Below are positions 1 to 14,714 of a DNA stretch of 64,000 bases, piece after piece (position 1 is the first letter of the stretch; each line of letters starts with the position of its first letter). Source of the DNA: Dioscorea cayenensis subsp. rotundata. Its lineage: Eukaryota > Streptophyta > Magnoliopsida > Dioscoreales > Dioscoreaceae. Position numbers and translations under genes: made by a program. The notes under the pieces were generated by a model that worked only from the letters and a program-made list of their open reading frames with translations, did not search any database and was not told the origin of the DNA. The stretch spans positions 30,875,016-30,939,015 of the forward strand of contig NC_052475.1 of assembly GCF_009730915.1 (NCBI RefSeq), written 5' to 3'.

Positions 1-404
1 TTGTGATTTATTATGGGTTGATTGAATTGTTTAATTGGTTGGTTGTCTTGATTGTTTGACTTTGTGAGTGTCGTAGAGACCTCTGGCGATCTTTTCAATA
101 TTTAATACAAATTCTCCTTTTACAGGGTGGTTATGTATGTTTTTCAAAAGACATCTCCTACCACAATTCAAGCTACTTCAAGGTTTTAGTTTTTATAGAT
201 AAACAAATATATTTTTTTGATTTTCTCTAAGATTTACCTTATTCAGTTGTATTCGCTATTGGTATAAATAACAATCGAGAGATCATTATTTAACAGTTGT
301 CATTAAACACTCCTAAATTTTAAAAAACTGAGTACTTATTTTGAGAACTTATTATATATATATTTATATCTCAGTTTTCATAAAAATATGGTCAAAATAT
401 CAAA

Positions 405-690
405 ATGATCCCTTTATTTTACGTTTTCCGCCCTTTTAGTCCCTTTAATATAAAATTTATCTTTTTTGTCATTGTATTTGCACATTTATGTCCTTTTGGT
501 CTCTCTAATTGACAGATTTGCCCTTTTGATCTTTCCCGCTAATGAATTGGAAGGACAAAAATGTGTAAATACGAGAACCAAAAGGGTAGATTTTACAACT
601 AAAAGATGAAAATGCGCAAATACGAGGATCAAAAGGATGGATTTTATATCCAATGGACTAAAAGGGTGGAAAGCACAAAATAGAGGAACT
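405..690. repeat. Palindromic MITE-like repeat
   Basis: The two ends are imperfect inverted copies of each other. The left arm around 409-450 reads cctttattttacg then cccttttagtcc, and its reverse complement recurs around 655-690 (ggactaaaaggg, then caaaatagagga). The element holds no open reading frame. The arms are diverged and I could not fix terminal bases or a target duplication, so the family is unknown. It lies in the far upstream region of the L34 gene. Nothing else is recognisable in positions 1-400. Confidence 0.5.
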
Positions 691-722
691 AATTTTATAT
701 TTAAACCAAATTAAAAAAAAAA

Positions 723-1007
723 GGTTTAATTGCTGTACAGGTCCTTGTGTACTTTCTGCCCTTTTAGTCCTTCTAATTTTTTTTAGGTACAATTAAATCC
801 TCATATTTGGTCGAGTTTGGTCGTTCTAGTCCACTGCAATATTTTTATATGCAATTAAATCCTTACAATTTACACTTACCCATCTACACCGCGGACTAGA
901 ATGACCCAACTCGACTAAATATAAGGATTTAATTATACATAAAAATATTGTAAAGACTAAAAAGACAGAAAATACATAATTAGAGGGACATGTATAACAA
1001 TTAAACC
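723..1007. repeat. Second palindromic MITE-like repeat with ~50-bp inverted ends
   Basis: The left end begins ggtttaattgctgtacaggt and the right end finishes tgtataacaattaaacc, its inverted copy. The arms continue inward: cccttttagtcc pairs with gactaaaaagac, and tcctcatatttggtcgag pairs with ctcgactaaatataagga, so most of the 285 bp can fold into one hairpin. It is non-coding. It sits next to, but differs from, the repeat at 405-690, and ends about 270 bp upstream of the L34 start codon. Confidence 0.55.
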
Positions 1008-1074
1008 AAAAAAAGAAATAGTGACAATTTATAAATTGCTTATCAAAATCTTCAGGCCTAATAACTCATTCCTT

Positions 1075-1275
1075 GATTTTGGGCCGGGCTTGGTTTTCTT
1101 TCAGCCCGCCAAATCAAAGAGCTTCAGCCGTCGGATAGGAGGCATGTGAATCGTTGGATCTAGGGATTTAGGGTTCCGGGTTTATATAAGAAGAGGAAAA
1201 CCACCCCCTTCTCGTTTTCTCTCTTTTCTAGGGTTTTTTGGATTTCTTCGATTTCGAGCGGAGAAGCCTGCGAAG
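1075..1275 (+). promoter_or_regulatory. Core promoter and leader of the L34 gene
   Basis: A site II-type element TGGGCC lies at 1080-1085, with a second GGGC just after it. Telobox-like tagggttc lies near 1169, a TATA element tatataag at 1183-1190, then a pyrimidine-rich leader (about 1200-1230) followed by tctagggtttt. Site II plus telobox is the known combination in plant ribosomal-protein promoters. The motifs are seen directly; their function is inferred from the family. Confidence 0.6.
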
Positions 1276-3578
<2,303 letters not shown>

Positions 3579-4424
3579 ATGCTTAAAAAGAGAATCAGAA
3601 CACTATGCTTTTTGTTTAGTTGGAGAAAAATTTTGACTCGATGCCAATTTGACAAATGATGATGATGATGATGATGATGATGAGTGTTTGGAAGGATTGT
3701 AGTTCCATTTCATATTATGGGTTTTTATGGACTGTTTCTTATATTAGACAACTTCAATATTTTGTTTTGAAAAATTTCCCTTCTATTTGGATCTGTTATT
3801 TGTTCTATGTTTGATCTGTCAGTTGGTAATGTGAAAACTTTTGAAAGAGAACCAGAATCAGAATGTAGCTTTCTGTGTAGCCAAGGTATGTTTGTCTGTA
3901 TAAATGAAGCCCTTCCTGTGTGTGGAGGCGATGATGATCTTATTCGGATGTATATATATATTATCATAAATATTTTATAATTTATATTTTTTAATTTCAA
4001 AAGGGCCTTGTATCCGGGCTGCTAAAAATATCTGGGCCTGAAGTTTCCAGTTGTTATGTGGTGTTGTGGATATTTTCTCCTCTAAGCATAATTAAAAAAA
4101 GAGAAAAAAAAAGAAAAGCAAACATGATTTGATGCATGACACGGAGTATTTGTAAGCATATACCTAATTTAATTAATCTTCTCCCTCTACACTATGCCAA
4201 CAAAAGATACAAATACAATCAAACAAATATATAGATAATATATATACGTATTGCCTCTCCTTCTGTTAGCTTTACTGTTAACAAACTCAATACATGGACT
4301 TACACAATAGTCAGTAACAGTACTGCTAACAGATGCATAAATATATAGATTAAATAACTTTATATTAACTAGTAGTAATTTACTCAATGTTCTTAATTAT
4401 AATGTAGTAATATATAGGCATCAA
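3579..4424. other. Intergenic region between L34 and the NAC gene (tail to tail)
   Basis: Contains the L34 3' UTR with a (GAT)n microsatellite at about 3657-3682, then AT-rich DNA with TA runs near 3950 and 4230. The short reading frames here have no recognisable similarity. The two genes converge on this spacer, so both polyadenylation regions should lie in it. Confidence 0.6.
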
Positions 4425-5765
4425 TTAACTGTATTGTTTGTCTGGAGAGCAAGGAATCCAGTGATCATCTGACAAGTTGGCCGTCAAACTAAACGGAAAA
4501 CTGGGACCATGGTTGTTATTGCCATTGTAGATGTTTGAAAACTGACTACCATTCATCTCCAACGGCGGCAAATCAAGCATGAAACCATTAGTCTGTTCTG
4601 GATGTGCAAAATCTATGCATGCAAAGGACTTACCTTCTTCATCTTCCAGCATGGAAGCAATAACATCAACAGCATTATCTTGTTTTAATGGGAATGTTTG
4701 TGCTTGTGATGGTACTGAAGAGAAGATGAAGTTTGTGGGTTGGTTTACAGCTGCTTCATGATCAACAACTGGAGAATAATTAACAGGAATCAAGGATGGC
4801 TTGCAACTGACGTTCATGAGATTGATGGCTCTGTAGGTTGACACATCCAAAGGAGGGTAATTATAATGATCATCAGCAGTTGCACACTTCTGCAGCATGA
4901 ACTGAGTAGTGTTTTGCTGAGGAGTTGAGAACATGTCATGAGACTCTATGTTTTCTTGTGATGGTGATGCTGATGATGAAGATGGTGATGCCCATGCATG
5001 AGATTGCAGTGCTCTTTGTGCCATTGAACTAGTCTTCTTAAATATCCTACAAATAGCCCATGAATCCTGTAATATAAGACATATAAATATATGGTTAGCA
5101 TTCATGCATGCAATGCATGGATATATATATAAACTCAAAGTGATCATGAGTAATATATATATACATTGGGATGGATGTTCTTGTCTAGAGGTTTTTTAGT
5201 GTCAATGAGTGAAGGAAGCCTGAACTCATGCATCATCCAGTCAGTTTTAATCCCTTTAGCAGCTCTTCCTCTATAAAAAACCAGTGATTTCTTCAGTCCT
5301 ATGCATTTAGTTGATCCCTCTGATGAATATATAGGTCTATCTGTTCCAGTTGCCTTCCAAAACCCAGCTCCAGTGACCCTGTTAGGCCTTGCACTGTTTC
5401 GGTATTTTCGATCTCTTGGGCAGTAAAAATACCACTCTTTTTCTCCAGTTGATGCAAACTCTATATATATATATATATCAACAATAATATATATAAGAAC
5501 AACAACACATCAATGATAAGAATAAGAACAAGAACAAGAACAAGAATGAAACAAGTTAGAAATTAAGATGCAGTAGATGCTTACTAGGAAGGTCCCATGG
5601 ATCATATTTGTATATGTCCAGTTGTCTGATAAGCTCAATGGAGAGAGGCTTTTGTTGAATCTTTCTCTTGAGATAAAAACCAACCAGTTCTTCATCAGTT
5701 GGATGAAATCTAAACCCTGGAAGCATCACTTCATTATCCATCTCATTCCTCATCATCTCCTCCAT
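4425..5765 (-). CDS. NAC-domain transcription factor, FEZ/ANAC094-like
   Basis: Nuclear plant transcription factor of 372 residues. Three exons on the minus strand: 5765-5585, 5460-5165 and 5066-4425 (181+296+642 nt). The NAC domain covers about residues 14-165 with all five subdomains: [18 protein letters not shown] (A), [12 protein letters not shown] (B), [15 protein letters not shown] then [17 protein letters not shown] (C), [17 protein letters not shown] (D) and the end [11 protein letters not shown] (E). The intron positions are those standard for NAC genes. The C-terminal half is Ser/Gln/Asn-rich, as in activation regions. Subdomain wording is closest in memory to FEZ (ANAC009) and ANAC094, which act in root-cap and meristem division; orthology is inferred, not shown. 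The start is the first ATG of the domain frame. Confidence 0.93.
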
Positions 5766-6731
5766 CTTAAATCAACTCAACACTACTATACCAAATTAAT
5801 GATAACAAAAAAACTCTTTATATTAACTCTAATTTTAATACACTAATTCCCAGAAAAGCTCATTAATTTGTATCCTCTCTCTCTTTCTTTTTCTTTCTCT
5901 ATATGTACTTCTCCAGAGTGTCCGGCTGATCTTAAGGCTAGCTCCTTATGTGAACACTTATATTGAAGAATCAAATGGTCCATTTGTTTATTTATTTATT
6001 TATTTATTTTGAAATCCAAATGAGAGGATCTCAAAAAAGACTGCAGAAAAAGCACAGTTTTATAATATGAAATCATGGGAATAGAGTTCTGATGCATCAA
6101 GCAAGGAAACCAAGACAAAGCTAAGTCCATTTTTTACTGCTTTTTTTTAGTATTATATTATTCTTAATTCTTAGTCTCTCCTGATCCAAAAATCCTTTCT
6201 CAAATTCCCCTTTTTTTTAAAAAAAGAAAAAAAAATATTTTACAATCAAATTAATCCTTTTCTATTACATGCTCTTTTCTTGTCAGTGTTTGTTTGTTTT
6301 GGAGCTTGTGGAGATTCTTTGAAATTAAATAAAAAAATTATTGAACTATAGTGACTGTTTCACTTTCACACACTTGCATGGCTCTTTGGACATATTTAAC
6401 CCTGTGATTGTAAGGAAGATTTTTTGGTTAATTGATGGCATTATGGTAATTCGGTATATATGCATTATTGAAGGAAATAGAAAAAAAGTTTTATTGAGAG
6501 AAAGTGACGTTCATTTTAAGAGAGGTGGTTTTTTTTATTATTATTACTGTTTTAACTATGAAATATTTAATTGGACTCAAGTCAGACAAGATTAGGTTCT
6601 TGGTCTATTCATGTTGGTGCACCATTTTGATGACTTGTTCATATATAGGTGTATTTGTGTTGCCCTAATCTAACCTATCATCTATCTATATATGTATGTA
6701 TATATATAAAAGATCTTAGTTTTTTTAAAGC

Positions 6732-7350
6732 CACTAGCTATAAACTGGGTTAGGCTCCAGTCTAATACACCTCTCATCTATTATTTTCTGATGTATATTT
6801 AAATATTTGACACATGTCATTTATGATTTTTTAATGGTCAGAATTTAAACTTGGTTAATATTCTCTTTTTATATACTAAATATTGAACAAATTTTTTTTT
6901 GCGTAAAAAATTATATATTCTTTTATGTTTTTATGTTTTTTTTTTAAATTAAAAATAAATTTTATTATTTTCTACATCAATTAGACCGATTTTGCATTTA
7001 AAAAATTAAACTTTTTATTTTTTTTCTTAACACAACAATTGCAACAAACTTTATCTTTTCTTTATTAAAATTTTCATCAAATATATATATATATATATAA
7101 ATTTTTTTAAATAATCAAAGAAAAAGCAAAAGGAGGTAGTTAAAAAATATTGAAAATTTAATGCTCTAACTAAAAAAATAAAGAGTTTTTTTTAACATAT
7201 ATTGATACCGCATTATGATTAAATAATGTTGTGGAAAAAAAAAATTAACCAAGTTTAAATTTTAACCTTGAAATTATAAATGACACGATGCATGAAAAAT
7301 AATGGATGGGAAGAGTATTGGACTATATATAACTGAACCCCTATAAACTA
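6732..7350. repeat. Non-autonomous element with ~120-bp inverted repeat arms
   Basis: The left arm (about 6732-6860) contains actagctataaactgggtt, gtctaatac and atttaaacttggttaa. The right arm (about 7225-7350) holds their reverse complements: ttaaccaagtttaaat, gtattggac and tataaactagt. The middle is AT-rich and non-coding. Long diverged arms suggest an old MITE or foldback element. Exact ends and target duplication are unclear. Confidence 0.5.
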
Positions 7351-7362
7351 GTCCTGGTACAG

Positions 7363-7731
7363 ATACTAAAATCCTATAAAAGGTTAGATTTTTCCTGGTG
7401 AGAGTTTGTTTTTACATAAAAATTTGAAGATTAATCTATAATATGTTTATTACATAAAAAAAATATAATTTTTTTTTAATTTAGTTAAATATTTTTTTTA
7501 ATCTTTTTTTAAATTGATAGAACATATCATCCATTTTTAATTTTTTAAATCTTTTAAATCTTTTAACATGGTGGTTTTCTAGAGGTCACGGGCTAAAAAG
7601 TAAAAACTAATCTGAGTACCTCAAAACCTTATAAAAAGATAGATCTCTCCCAATTGTTATTTTTTTACACAAAAATTGAAAAGTTAGCCTATAATGTGTT
7701 TATTGCATAAAAGATATAATTTTTTTTTTCT
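7363..7731. repeat. Pair of ~110-bp direct repeats
   Basis: The block at about 7363-7478 (cctataaaaggttagat, ttacataaaaatttgaa, ataatatgtttattacataa) recurs diverged at about 7617-7731 (ccttataaaaagatagat, ttacacaaaaattgaaa, ataatgtgtttattgcataa). Spacing is about 254 bp. It could be a solo-repeat pair from a small element or a local duplication. No coding signal. Confidence 0.45.
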
Positions 7732-10104
7732 TATTTCTATCCTTTACTAATTGTTAATTGCTCTCAAGTCAAATTTTATCTTTAACTTGAGTTATAGTTG
7801 TTATATATATATAATTTTTATTAAATAAATGATATAATAAGAACAGAAAAGAGAACAGAAATATTATAACAATAAATTATTATCATAATCATAATCATAA
7901 TAAATAATAGAAAGATTGGCAAAAACATTAAACTAATCAGAAAAAAAAAATGTATAAATTGAATTTTTTTTTTATTCCCTTTCAATGAATAATTTGAGCC
8001 GTGCGGGCAAATGTATAGAATAAGTCGTTGTTCCCAAATTATTATATATATATATATATATATATATAATTAGTGTATGACCAGAGAGTTCAAATGGGCA
8101 GAGTTTGCTACCTTTGTCACTAGAAATGGAAACACATGAAGAACCTTCAATTTAATGTTTGCATAGTTAATTGGGAACACCAAACCCTAATTCACTTTCC
8201 CCAAACCTAACCCTAAATTTGAACTATTCTTGTCTGTCCCTTGACCTTGGATTTCTCACTCAACCCACACGAGCGTGTGACTCAAGTTAGAAATTTTGGG
8301 TCAAACCCTTCAATTCCAAGCTTCATCTTGTGTTCTATGCCCGGGCCTGGTCTAAGCCTGGTTTCTTATCCCTCTTTCATATATATATTTAATTGTAATA
8401 ATTTCCTAATAATTCATAATTTTTTTTTTGAAAAAACACATATTAATTCTATTTAACTTAACACTATGTATATGTATATTAAAAAAAAAATCAGAGAAGG
8501 AGATGATGAGATATTTATTTTTCGCAAGAGAATATTGGAATTGGTTTCGGGCCGGGCCGAATAAGTTAGTTTAGCCCTTAGATGAGTGCTCTTGGAATGT
8601 GAACACACTTGAGTACATCTCATTGAACCATGAGACATAAATTTCAATCCATTTGATTAATTTATCATTTAGTTGTTCTGACAATAATTTTTCTATTTAA
8701 TTTGCATTGTTTTTAGCCATCAATGTCTTATATGAATCCAAGGAAAAAATTTTATGTTGGATTGTGTCAATTGTTTCTAACTATTCAAATAATTATTAAG
8801 TAGAAATATATAGAAAAAAAAAATTCCTCATCAGAGTTTTTATTCAAAATTTTTACAATATATATATATGTGTGTGTGTGTCCATGAACACAAGTTAAAT
8901 TTGGCCAAATTATGTAAATAGTGTCTTTTATTCTATATGATTACTTGATTTTAGTGGTGTTTGCTTAATAATAATAATAAATATAATTAAACCACTCTAT
9001 ACAACCAATGAACTTTAAATTTGGTAATCCTTGATTAAATAATAAATATTTATTATTACATGAACTAAATATCATTTTCAGTCCCTGTTTGCAAGTGTTC
9101 ATATCTTGACAAAAATCTGAATTTATTTTTGCATATTGTTGATGAGATTTCCTCTTCTAGATTTGTTATATATAAGACTTGCATGCCATCCTTATCATTT
9201 GAAGGATAAGTCATTAATTGACTGAATCCTTATTTTAAACATTAAGACAACAAAAGGATAACAAAGATCATCATATTACAATTAAAATAGTATTAAACCT
9301 TAAAAAATTTATAGCTGAGAATGTCTCACTGCCACAGTGAAAGAGATGGGAAATTATCTCAATTATTGGTTTTAGATTGCAAATACATGAACAAATTGAG
9401 ATTGATTGTGATTTCATCGACTTATACGGCAGTTAAGAATGTGATTATAGATCAGCAGAAATCTTGGAAGTAAATAGCCACCATTAATTTCAATACATCC
9501 CTACATAATTATGTTAATTATTTCTTAATCCATCACTCTCAGTTGAGAGATTAACTAGATTTCCATCCATCTCAGGCACATTTAATCAAGTTTTAATCTC
9601 ACTGTCAAGCAAATTAATCAGAAGTACTGAGACAGAGAACAGTCCAACACCTTTCATCTTCATTCTTAATCGTCGTAAGAACGGATTAACAACAATTCAG
9701 ACTGTGACAATGTTTTCTTAACAAATAACAAGTGAGACAGAAATAATTTCAAACAAATTAAGGACAATTAATTACTGAAGAGGATGCTCATTCAATCATC
9801 ACTGTAAACAAGCATCACATGGTGATGAACTTTCAATTATATTTCTCTAATTGTACTGAGAATGTTACAAGGTTTCTTCAAGTACCATATGTCGTGCACA
9901 TGAAATTATCAGTTGTTCAAACAAAGGTATATAGTTTCTTGTAAATCGAACTTATCTAATATCGACATTTCCACCAGAATGAACACTACTTGCATATCAG
10001 GTGTTCCAATTCTTCAACTGTGTCCTTCATTTGCTCAGAATGGTGATCAAGAAAGTAGAACAGGATGAAGTAACACATTCGATGTAAGTTAAAGCCTGAT
10101 AACC

Positions 10105-13100
10105 TCAGGAAGATGGCTGCAGTACTTCTCGAATATCATACCCTTGCAGCTGTAAACACCACCGACAAGAAATGAACAATTATCGGGTGGGTATCACAAG
10201 AAATGCTATGATTTCCAGATACAATCTGTGTTTCTGTGGGTTCCACATCTTATGTAAAGTAACGATCATAGAAAAGGATACTCGTGAAAGATACGGAATT
10301 TATGTTTTGACCTCACCTGATTTAATTGCGCATCAATTGTATAAAATAACAAAGATCAATGGCTACAAACATTAATGACAAAATAGTCAGTTTCAACCCT
10401 CAACTTCTAGTGGGTATTTTTTAGGATTTAGGACTTGAGCTAGAGCTACAGAAGAATGAATTCCTATAAATATATGTAGTAATACCTGAAGAAAAATGAG
10501 AAACACGATCACCCCTGAGTTCCAAAATGCATGCAATGTGATGGGAGTGAGGAGATTGCGTGTCTGCGCATATGAAAATCCCAGAACAGTTCCTGTTTGA
10601 TACATACATGAAAGAAGAATGATGAACATCTTAAACCAATCAACTCACAATAGGTAGAAAGTGCAGTTTTTAGGTTTTCAGGTCCAAAGTTCAAGATAAA
10701 TGCTATGTGTTCGCCTTAAATTTTTTTTTCAAAAATAATCATAGAAAGTAAATGGTTTGTGTCCTTCTCAACTGCTCATTCCTATCTTTCTGTTCAAACA
10801 GGATGACCTTCAGATGACAGCAAATCAGTCATATGCACCTGAAAATCAATCTTATTAAAATGGAAACAGTAGTTTCTATATACCGCAATCTAGTATGTAC
10901 AGTTGCTTGCTTTCTAACTAGCATGGCTACACTCGGAATGATATCATGGGATCCTGGCTTTCCTTGAACGGTATTAGTTAATTTAAGAAATACGGTTTGA
11001 CTAACCAATCAGCTCTAAAAGCAAGATTGTTTTTAGTCCATGGCATCAACCAGCTACTAAATTGATGAGTTCAGAATTTCTGGACTATTAAGTAAAGAGA
11101 AATTGGTTTAAAGTTGGAGTTACCTAAAATAAACAACTGGGGAAATTCTCCAGGAGTGAGATGTGCCAGAGCAAATACAGCAGCAGATATAAGCACAGAA
11201 ACAGGTGTTGGACACCTGTACAAAATGTAAATTAATTAGAGTACCTGGATGGAAGTATTTAAATATACAGAGAACCTTTTTCACAAAGTGAACAAACAAG
11301 TAAAGAGTATGACACCATTAATACCACAGATTGTCAACAGAATAACTTCACATACTATGCAACAGAAGCAAGTAGCTTCCTTTTTTTTACCATTCAACGT
11401 TGTTAATGACTGATAAATGACACATAATCCTAGGGTTTTAAGATAAATAAATAAGATCAATATTTCAGAGATTAATTCTCAACAAGTGAATTCATTATTT
11501 TATTAAATGGTAAAACCACAATCTAGAAGGCAATAGTCTCAACCAAATTACAGTAGAGCTGCAAAGCAAACAAACAACTGACTCATTCATCTACACTCTG
11601 ACAGGCTAGGAAGGATCTCCCAAGTCTAGATTATTGGGCAACCTACATGCTTGCCCTAAAAAGAACACGAAAAATACAGACGTTTAGAGAAGTTGCACAA
11701 CAGATGTTATTCAGTTCATAGCGCCCTACTGGGGCATTTAGACATAATATGAAATTCTCTATATGGGACAGTATTTTGAAATGCTTTTCAAAAGGAATGA
11801 AGCAGAAGAGAAAACCATGTCAATCTCTCCAACAACCCATTGATGCTAGTGAAGACACAGGTGAAAAAAGTATCTGGCAGTCTGAATGATTAGTTGTTCT
11901 AGTTGAGTATATTTTGCTTTCGAGATACTTTCAATCTCATTAGAGATTTCCATAGTCTGATAATAGCATCTTAGACAACAAACTGGTAATACTAAAGCCT
12001 AACGGACACTGAAAAGGTGTCCCAATAAAGATGACTGCCAGAAGATAGTAGAGAAACAAGCTATAGAACACTAAAATAGTTGCCAAAAAATTATCCAAGA
12101 AACAAGATGAGCCAAAACATATAAAAAACTTCACAAGCCAAAAAGTTACCACTTTGTCAGAGATGCCATTAGAAACCCTCGGAATACAGTTTCCTCAAGA
12201 AGAGGTGCCAAGACACCTGTAGTGCCTACCAGGCAAGCATTACTGCAAAAATATAATAAGAAAGAAATTAGACTTTTCTATTGATGTTAGCATGCATAAG
12301 GAAAAGAAAGGCAACGAAACCTGATACTTGAAGAGCCAATCAAGGGCAGAAGGAGGACTAGTGCATCAGTCTGCAATGGGAAGAAACGAAAGGGATAATA
12401 ATAATAATAACAACAACAACAACAACAACTATACATTAATTTAAGCATTAAATATGTTGCATGAGACATGACTACCTCTCTCTGTGGACTTCCACCATAA
12501 AAGAAGTTCAAGGCAACTCCTGTTAATGCTATAGCACTGAATGCACTCAACAAACCAATGGTTGCCCACAAAAGCCAACCATTCCGTAGATTGAAGGGCT
12601 CCTTCAAATCTAAAGTATTCCATCAAAAGCAGAATATACTATTTACTTTCAAAGCATTCTTTTGATCCATGTTAAACTATTGGAAAACCCAACATTTGTC
12701 AATGAAGAAATAGTATTCCCAAAAGAAAAAAGAAATAAATCTAGGATGACAAACTTTAACCTTTTATCATGAGGAATACATTCAGAAAATGAGAAAAAAA
12801 AAATTGATTTTGTGTTGATAAATATTTGTATGTACAAATATTGTATCAAGGTGGATTCTAATCTTTTCATTCCGCAGGCATAGACAATGGAAGGCAGCTG
12901 GGAAAACATTCAGAAAATGAGAAAAAAATGATTTTGTGTTGATAAATATTTGTATGTACAAATATTGTATCAAGGTGGATTCTGCTCTTTTCATTCTGCG
13001 GGCATAGAAAATGGAAGGCGGCTGGGAAAAAAATCCATTTCTTCATTTAAGGAAATAAATACATGATTAAACCATTGAATTCGTATTTCATGTCAATTTG

Positions 13101-14443
13101 CAATTAATTTATTTACTATAGCTCACCATAGCGAAATACATCATCAGGAAGAGGTTGAAAGGAGTTTGTGATAGCATAGACAACTCCAAGTACCACAGTT
13201 GTCACAGCACTGCACATGCAATCAATAGAACGCATGCAAAGTCACCATAAGAAATTTTGCACTCATATCAAAACCTTTAGTTTCAGAAATGAACAACAAT
13301 ATTTAGATTCAAAAGGGATCACAATCTATGATCTTACAATTGGCCAACAAAAACTATTTCTGCTTTCTCATCTAAGCTCACTTCCCCAGCCCGAAATCCT
13401 AAATATGGCAAAACCGCTGCCTCAAGCAATCCTGTCAAAGCAAAGCTGTCTGAAGCAGTTTCAATTTTATATCACGCTGGCAACTTATAAAAAGCAAAAA
13501 ATAGACACTTGAAGGTAAAGTAGATTTTCTGATATCATTTTTAGTATGTCATGGAAAATAACTTATAATTTGAGCTTTAAGAATGTTAATTGCTTTTACC
13601 ATTGCTCAGCTATTACATCATCAGAATAACATTAGAATACCTTAATCCACAGGCGAACATGGTGAGCACAACAGTTTGCCACTGCCATGGAACATCCCAT
13701 CGCTTAAGGATGGGCCAAACCGAAGTTGAATCCTGCAACAGATACAAGGGTGCTTTTTATGTGATATGAAAGCAATAGTTTCATTGGTATATACATTCTT
13801 GTTTTGCACCAAAAAACTATTACAATACTAGTAGAAAGGAATTTCGAGCTCAGGTTCCAAATAAACTAAGTTAAAAACAGTAAGCTTCCATTAAAATTAT
13901 AAAAACTAGAGACAAAGCGACCTTCCACTAAGATCCGAACCGCCATAAATTTCCACAATTGGAGACAAATAAAACTAAACTTCACCATTTAAACAACAGA
14001 TGAGAAAAATACAAATGAAAAACCTACCGACATAGAACATCCAGAAACTAATTAAAATTGCCAAATAGATAATAGAATGGGCGACAAACATATAACAGAA
14101 AGCACCCATCATCTTTCAGTAACGAGTTTTGGTCAGCAACGGAAAGCATACAAACAACACAAGTTTTCCACAAATTTGAAGTGAAAGCGAGCACCTTTTC
14201 AACAGCACTGGATTCCGGCTTTTCTCTGGCACTACAAAAGCAGGTGGACAAAATCCGTCTGCTATTCCAGCTCCCAACCTTCGTTAGTGTCGGAGAAAGA
14301 GAAACACGAAGAGGAAAAACTCCAAGTCTGCTCGAAGGAAAGCCACTGCTTCTCGGAACCACGAGGTTGTGGAAACCACCGGCGAACCAATGATGTTTAG
14401 GGCTAGGAATCCATCTGTGGACGAGGAGAAACGAGGAATCCAT
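10105..14443 (-). CDS. CAAX/CPBP-family intramembrane protease, plastid-type
   Basis: Probable type II CAAX prenyl-protease-like (CPBP) membrane protein of 314 residues. Nine minus-strand exons: 14443-14195, 13732-13641, 13209-13127, 12609-12476, 12370-12321, 12242-12150, 11215-11124, 10592-10486 and 10149-10105. The three family motifs are intact: EETVFR at 219-224, FALAH at 248-252 and HAFWN at 285-289; their Glu, His and Asn residues form the glutamate-type active site. About six hydrophobic segments lie between residues 95 and 300. The first ~80 residues are Ser/Arg-rich and poor in acids, like a chloroplast transit peptide. The start is the first ATG; the frame runs upstream only into a TTG. 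As I recall, Arabidopsis At5g60750 and At1g14270 are of this type. Substrate unknown. It shares a ~270-bp promoter with the gene at 14715. Confidence 0.87.
12779..13029. repeat. Tandem duplication, period 128 bp, with a near-palindrome
   Basis: Two nearly identical copies, 12779-12906 and 12907-13029, lie in intron 3 of the CAAX-protease gene. Each contains a near-perfect dyad of 35 bp (12815-12849 and 12939-12973), starting ttgataaatatttg and ending caaatattgtatcaa. The copies differ at few positions (for example cattccgcagg against cattctgcggg), so the duplication looks fairly recent. Confidence 0.85.
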
Positions 14444-14673
14444 CGGAACAACGCGAAACCCCAGCTCAGCTCTCGAGCTGAAGAACAATCAAGAAACAAA
14501 AGGATTTCAAAGCGTTAATTTAACAAATAAGCCCTGCGATTACCTCTAATTGCATACGTTTGATATTTTTTATAAAAAGAACCCTGTAATTAAGATTATT
14601 GCAACCTACCGCAATTTTGCAAGATTTATAAAACAAACCCTTTGATTAATTTTTATTACACATCGGTTCTGCT

Positions 14674-14712
<39 letters not shown>

Positions 14713-14714
14713 TC
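14444..14714. promoter_or_regulatory. Shared divergent promoter with (GA)17 tract
   Basis: Only 271 bp separate the start codons of the CAAX protease (-) and the TRIP4-like gene (+), so both must be driven from here. A pure GA run occupies 14675-14709, immediately before the + start codon, in what should be its 5' leader. GA repeats in plant leaders often bind BPC/GAGA-type factors; that role is inferred. Confidence 0.6.

Larger units (their letters stand above)
5766..10104. other. Long AT-rich intergenic region
   Basis: The first ~200 bp hold the NAC promoter and leader with a CT-rich tract near 5875-5900. Beyond it I see only AT-rich DNA, poly-A/T tracts, an (ATTT)n run near 5990, a TA run at 8042-8070, a TG run near 8870 and repeat relics annotated separately. 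Reading frames such as 6341-6595 and 8241-8456 are low-complexity and resemble nothing. The stretch 9300-10100 is less AT-rich but shows no gene. Confidence 0.6.

Noticed and set aside
6341-6595. 84-codon plus-strand frame
   Set aside because: Low-complexity, Tyr/Phe-rich, AT-driven; no family similarity and no promoter context.
10393-10485. Alternative C-terminus of the CAAX protease reading on from exon 8
   Set aside because: A good GT donor at 10485 and an acceptor at 10150 give a family-like tail (LQGYDIREVLQPSS); the read-through would be intron retention.
14444-14488. 15-codon extension of the CAAX protease
   Set aside because: It starts with TTG; the first ATG is at 14443.
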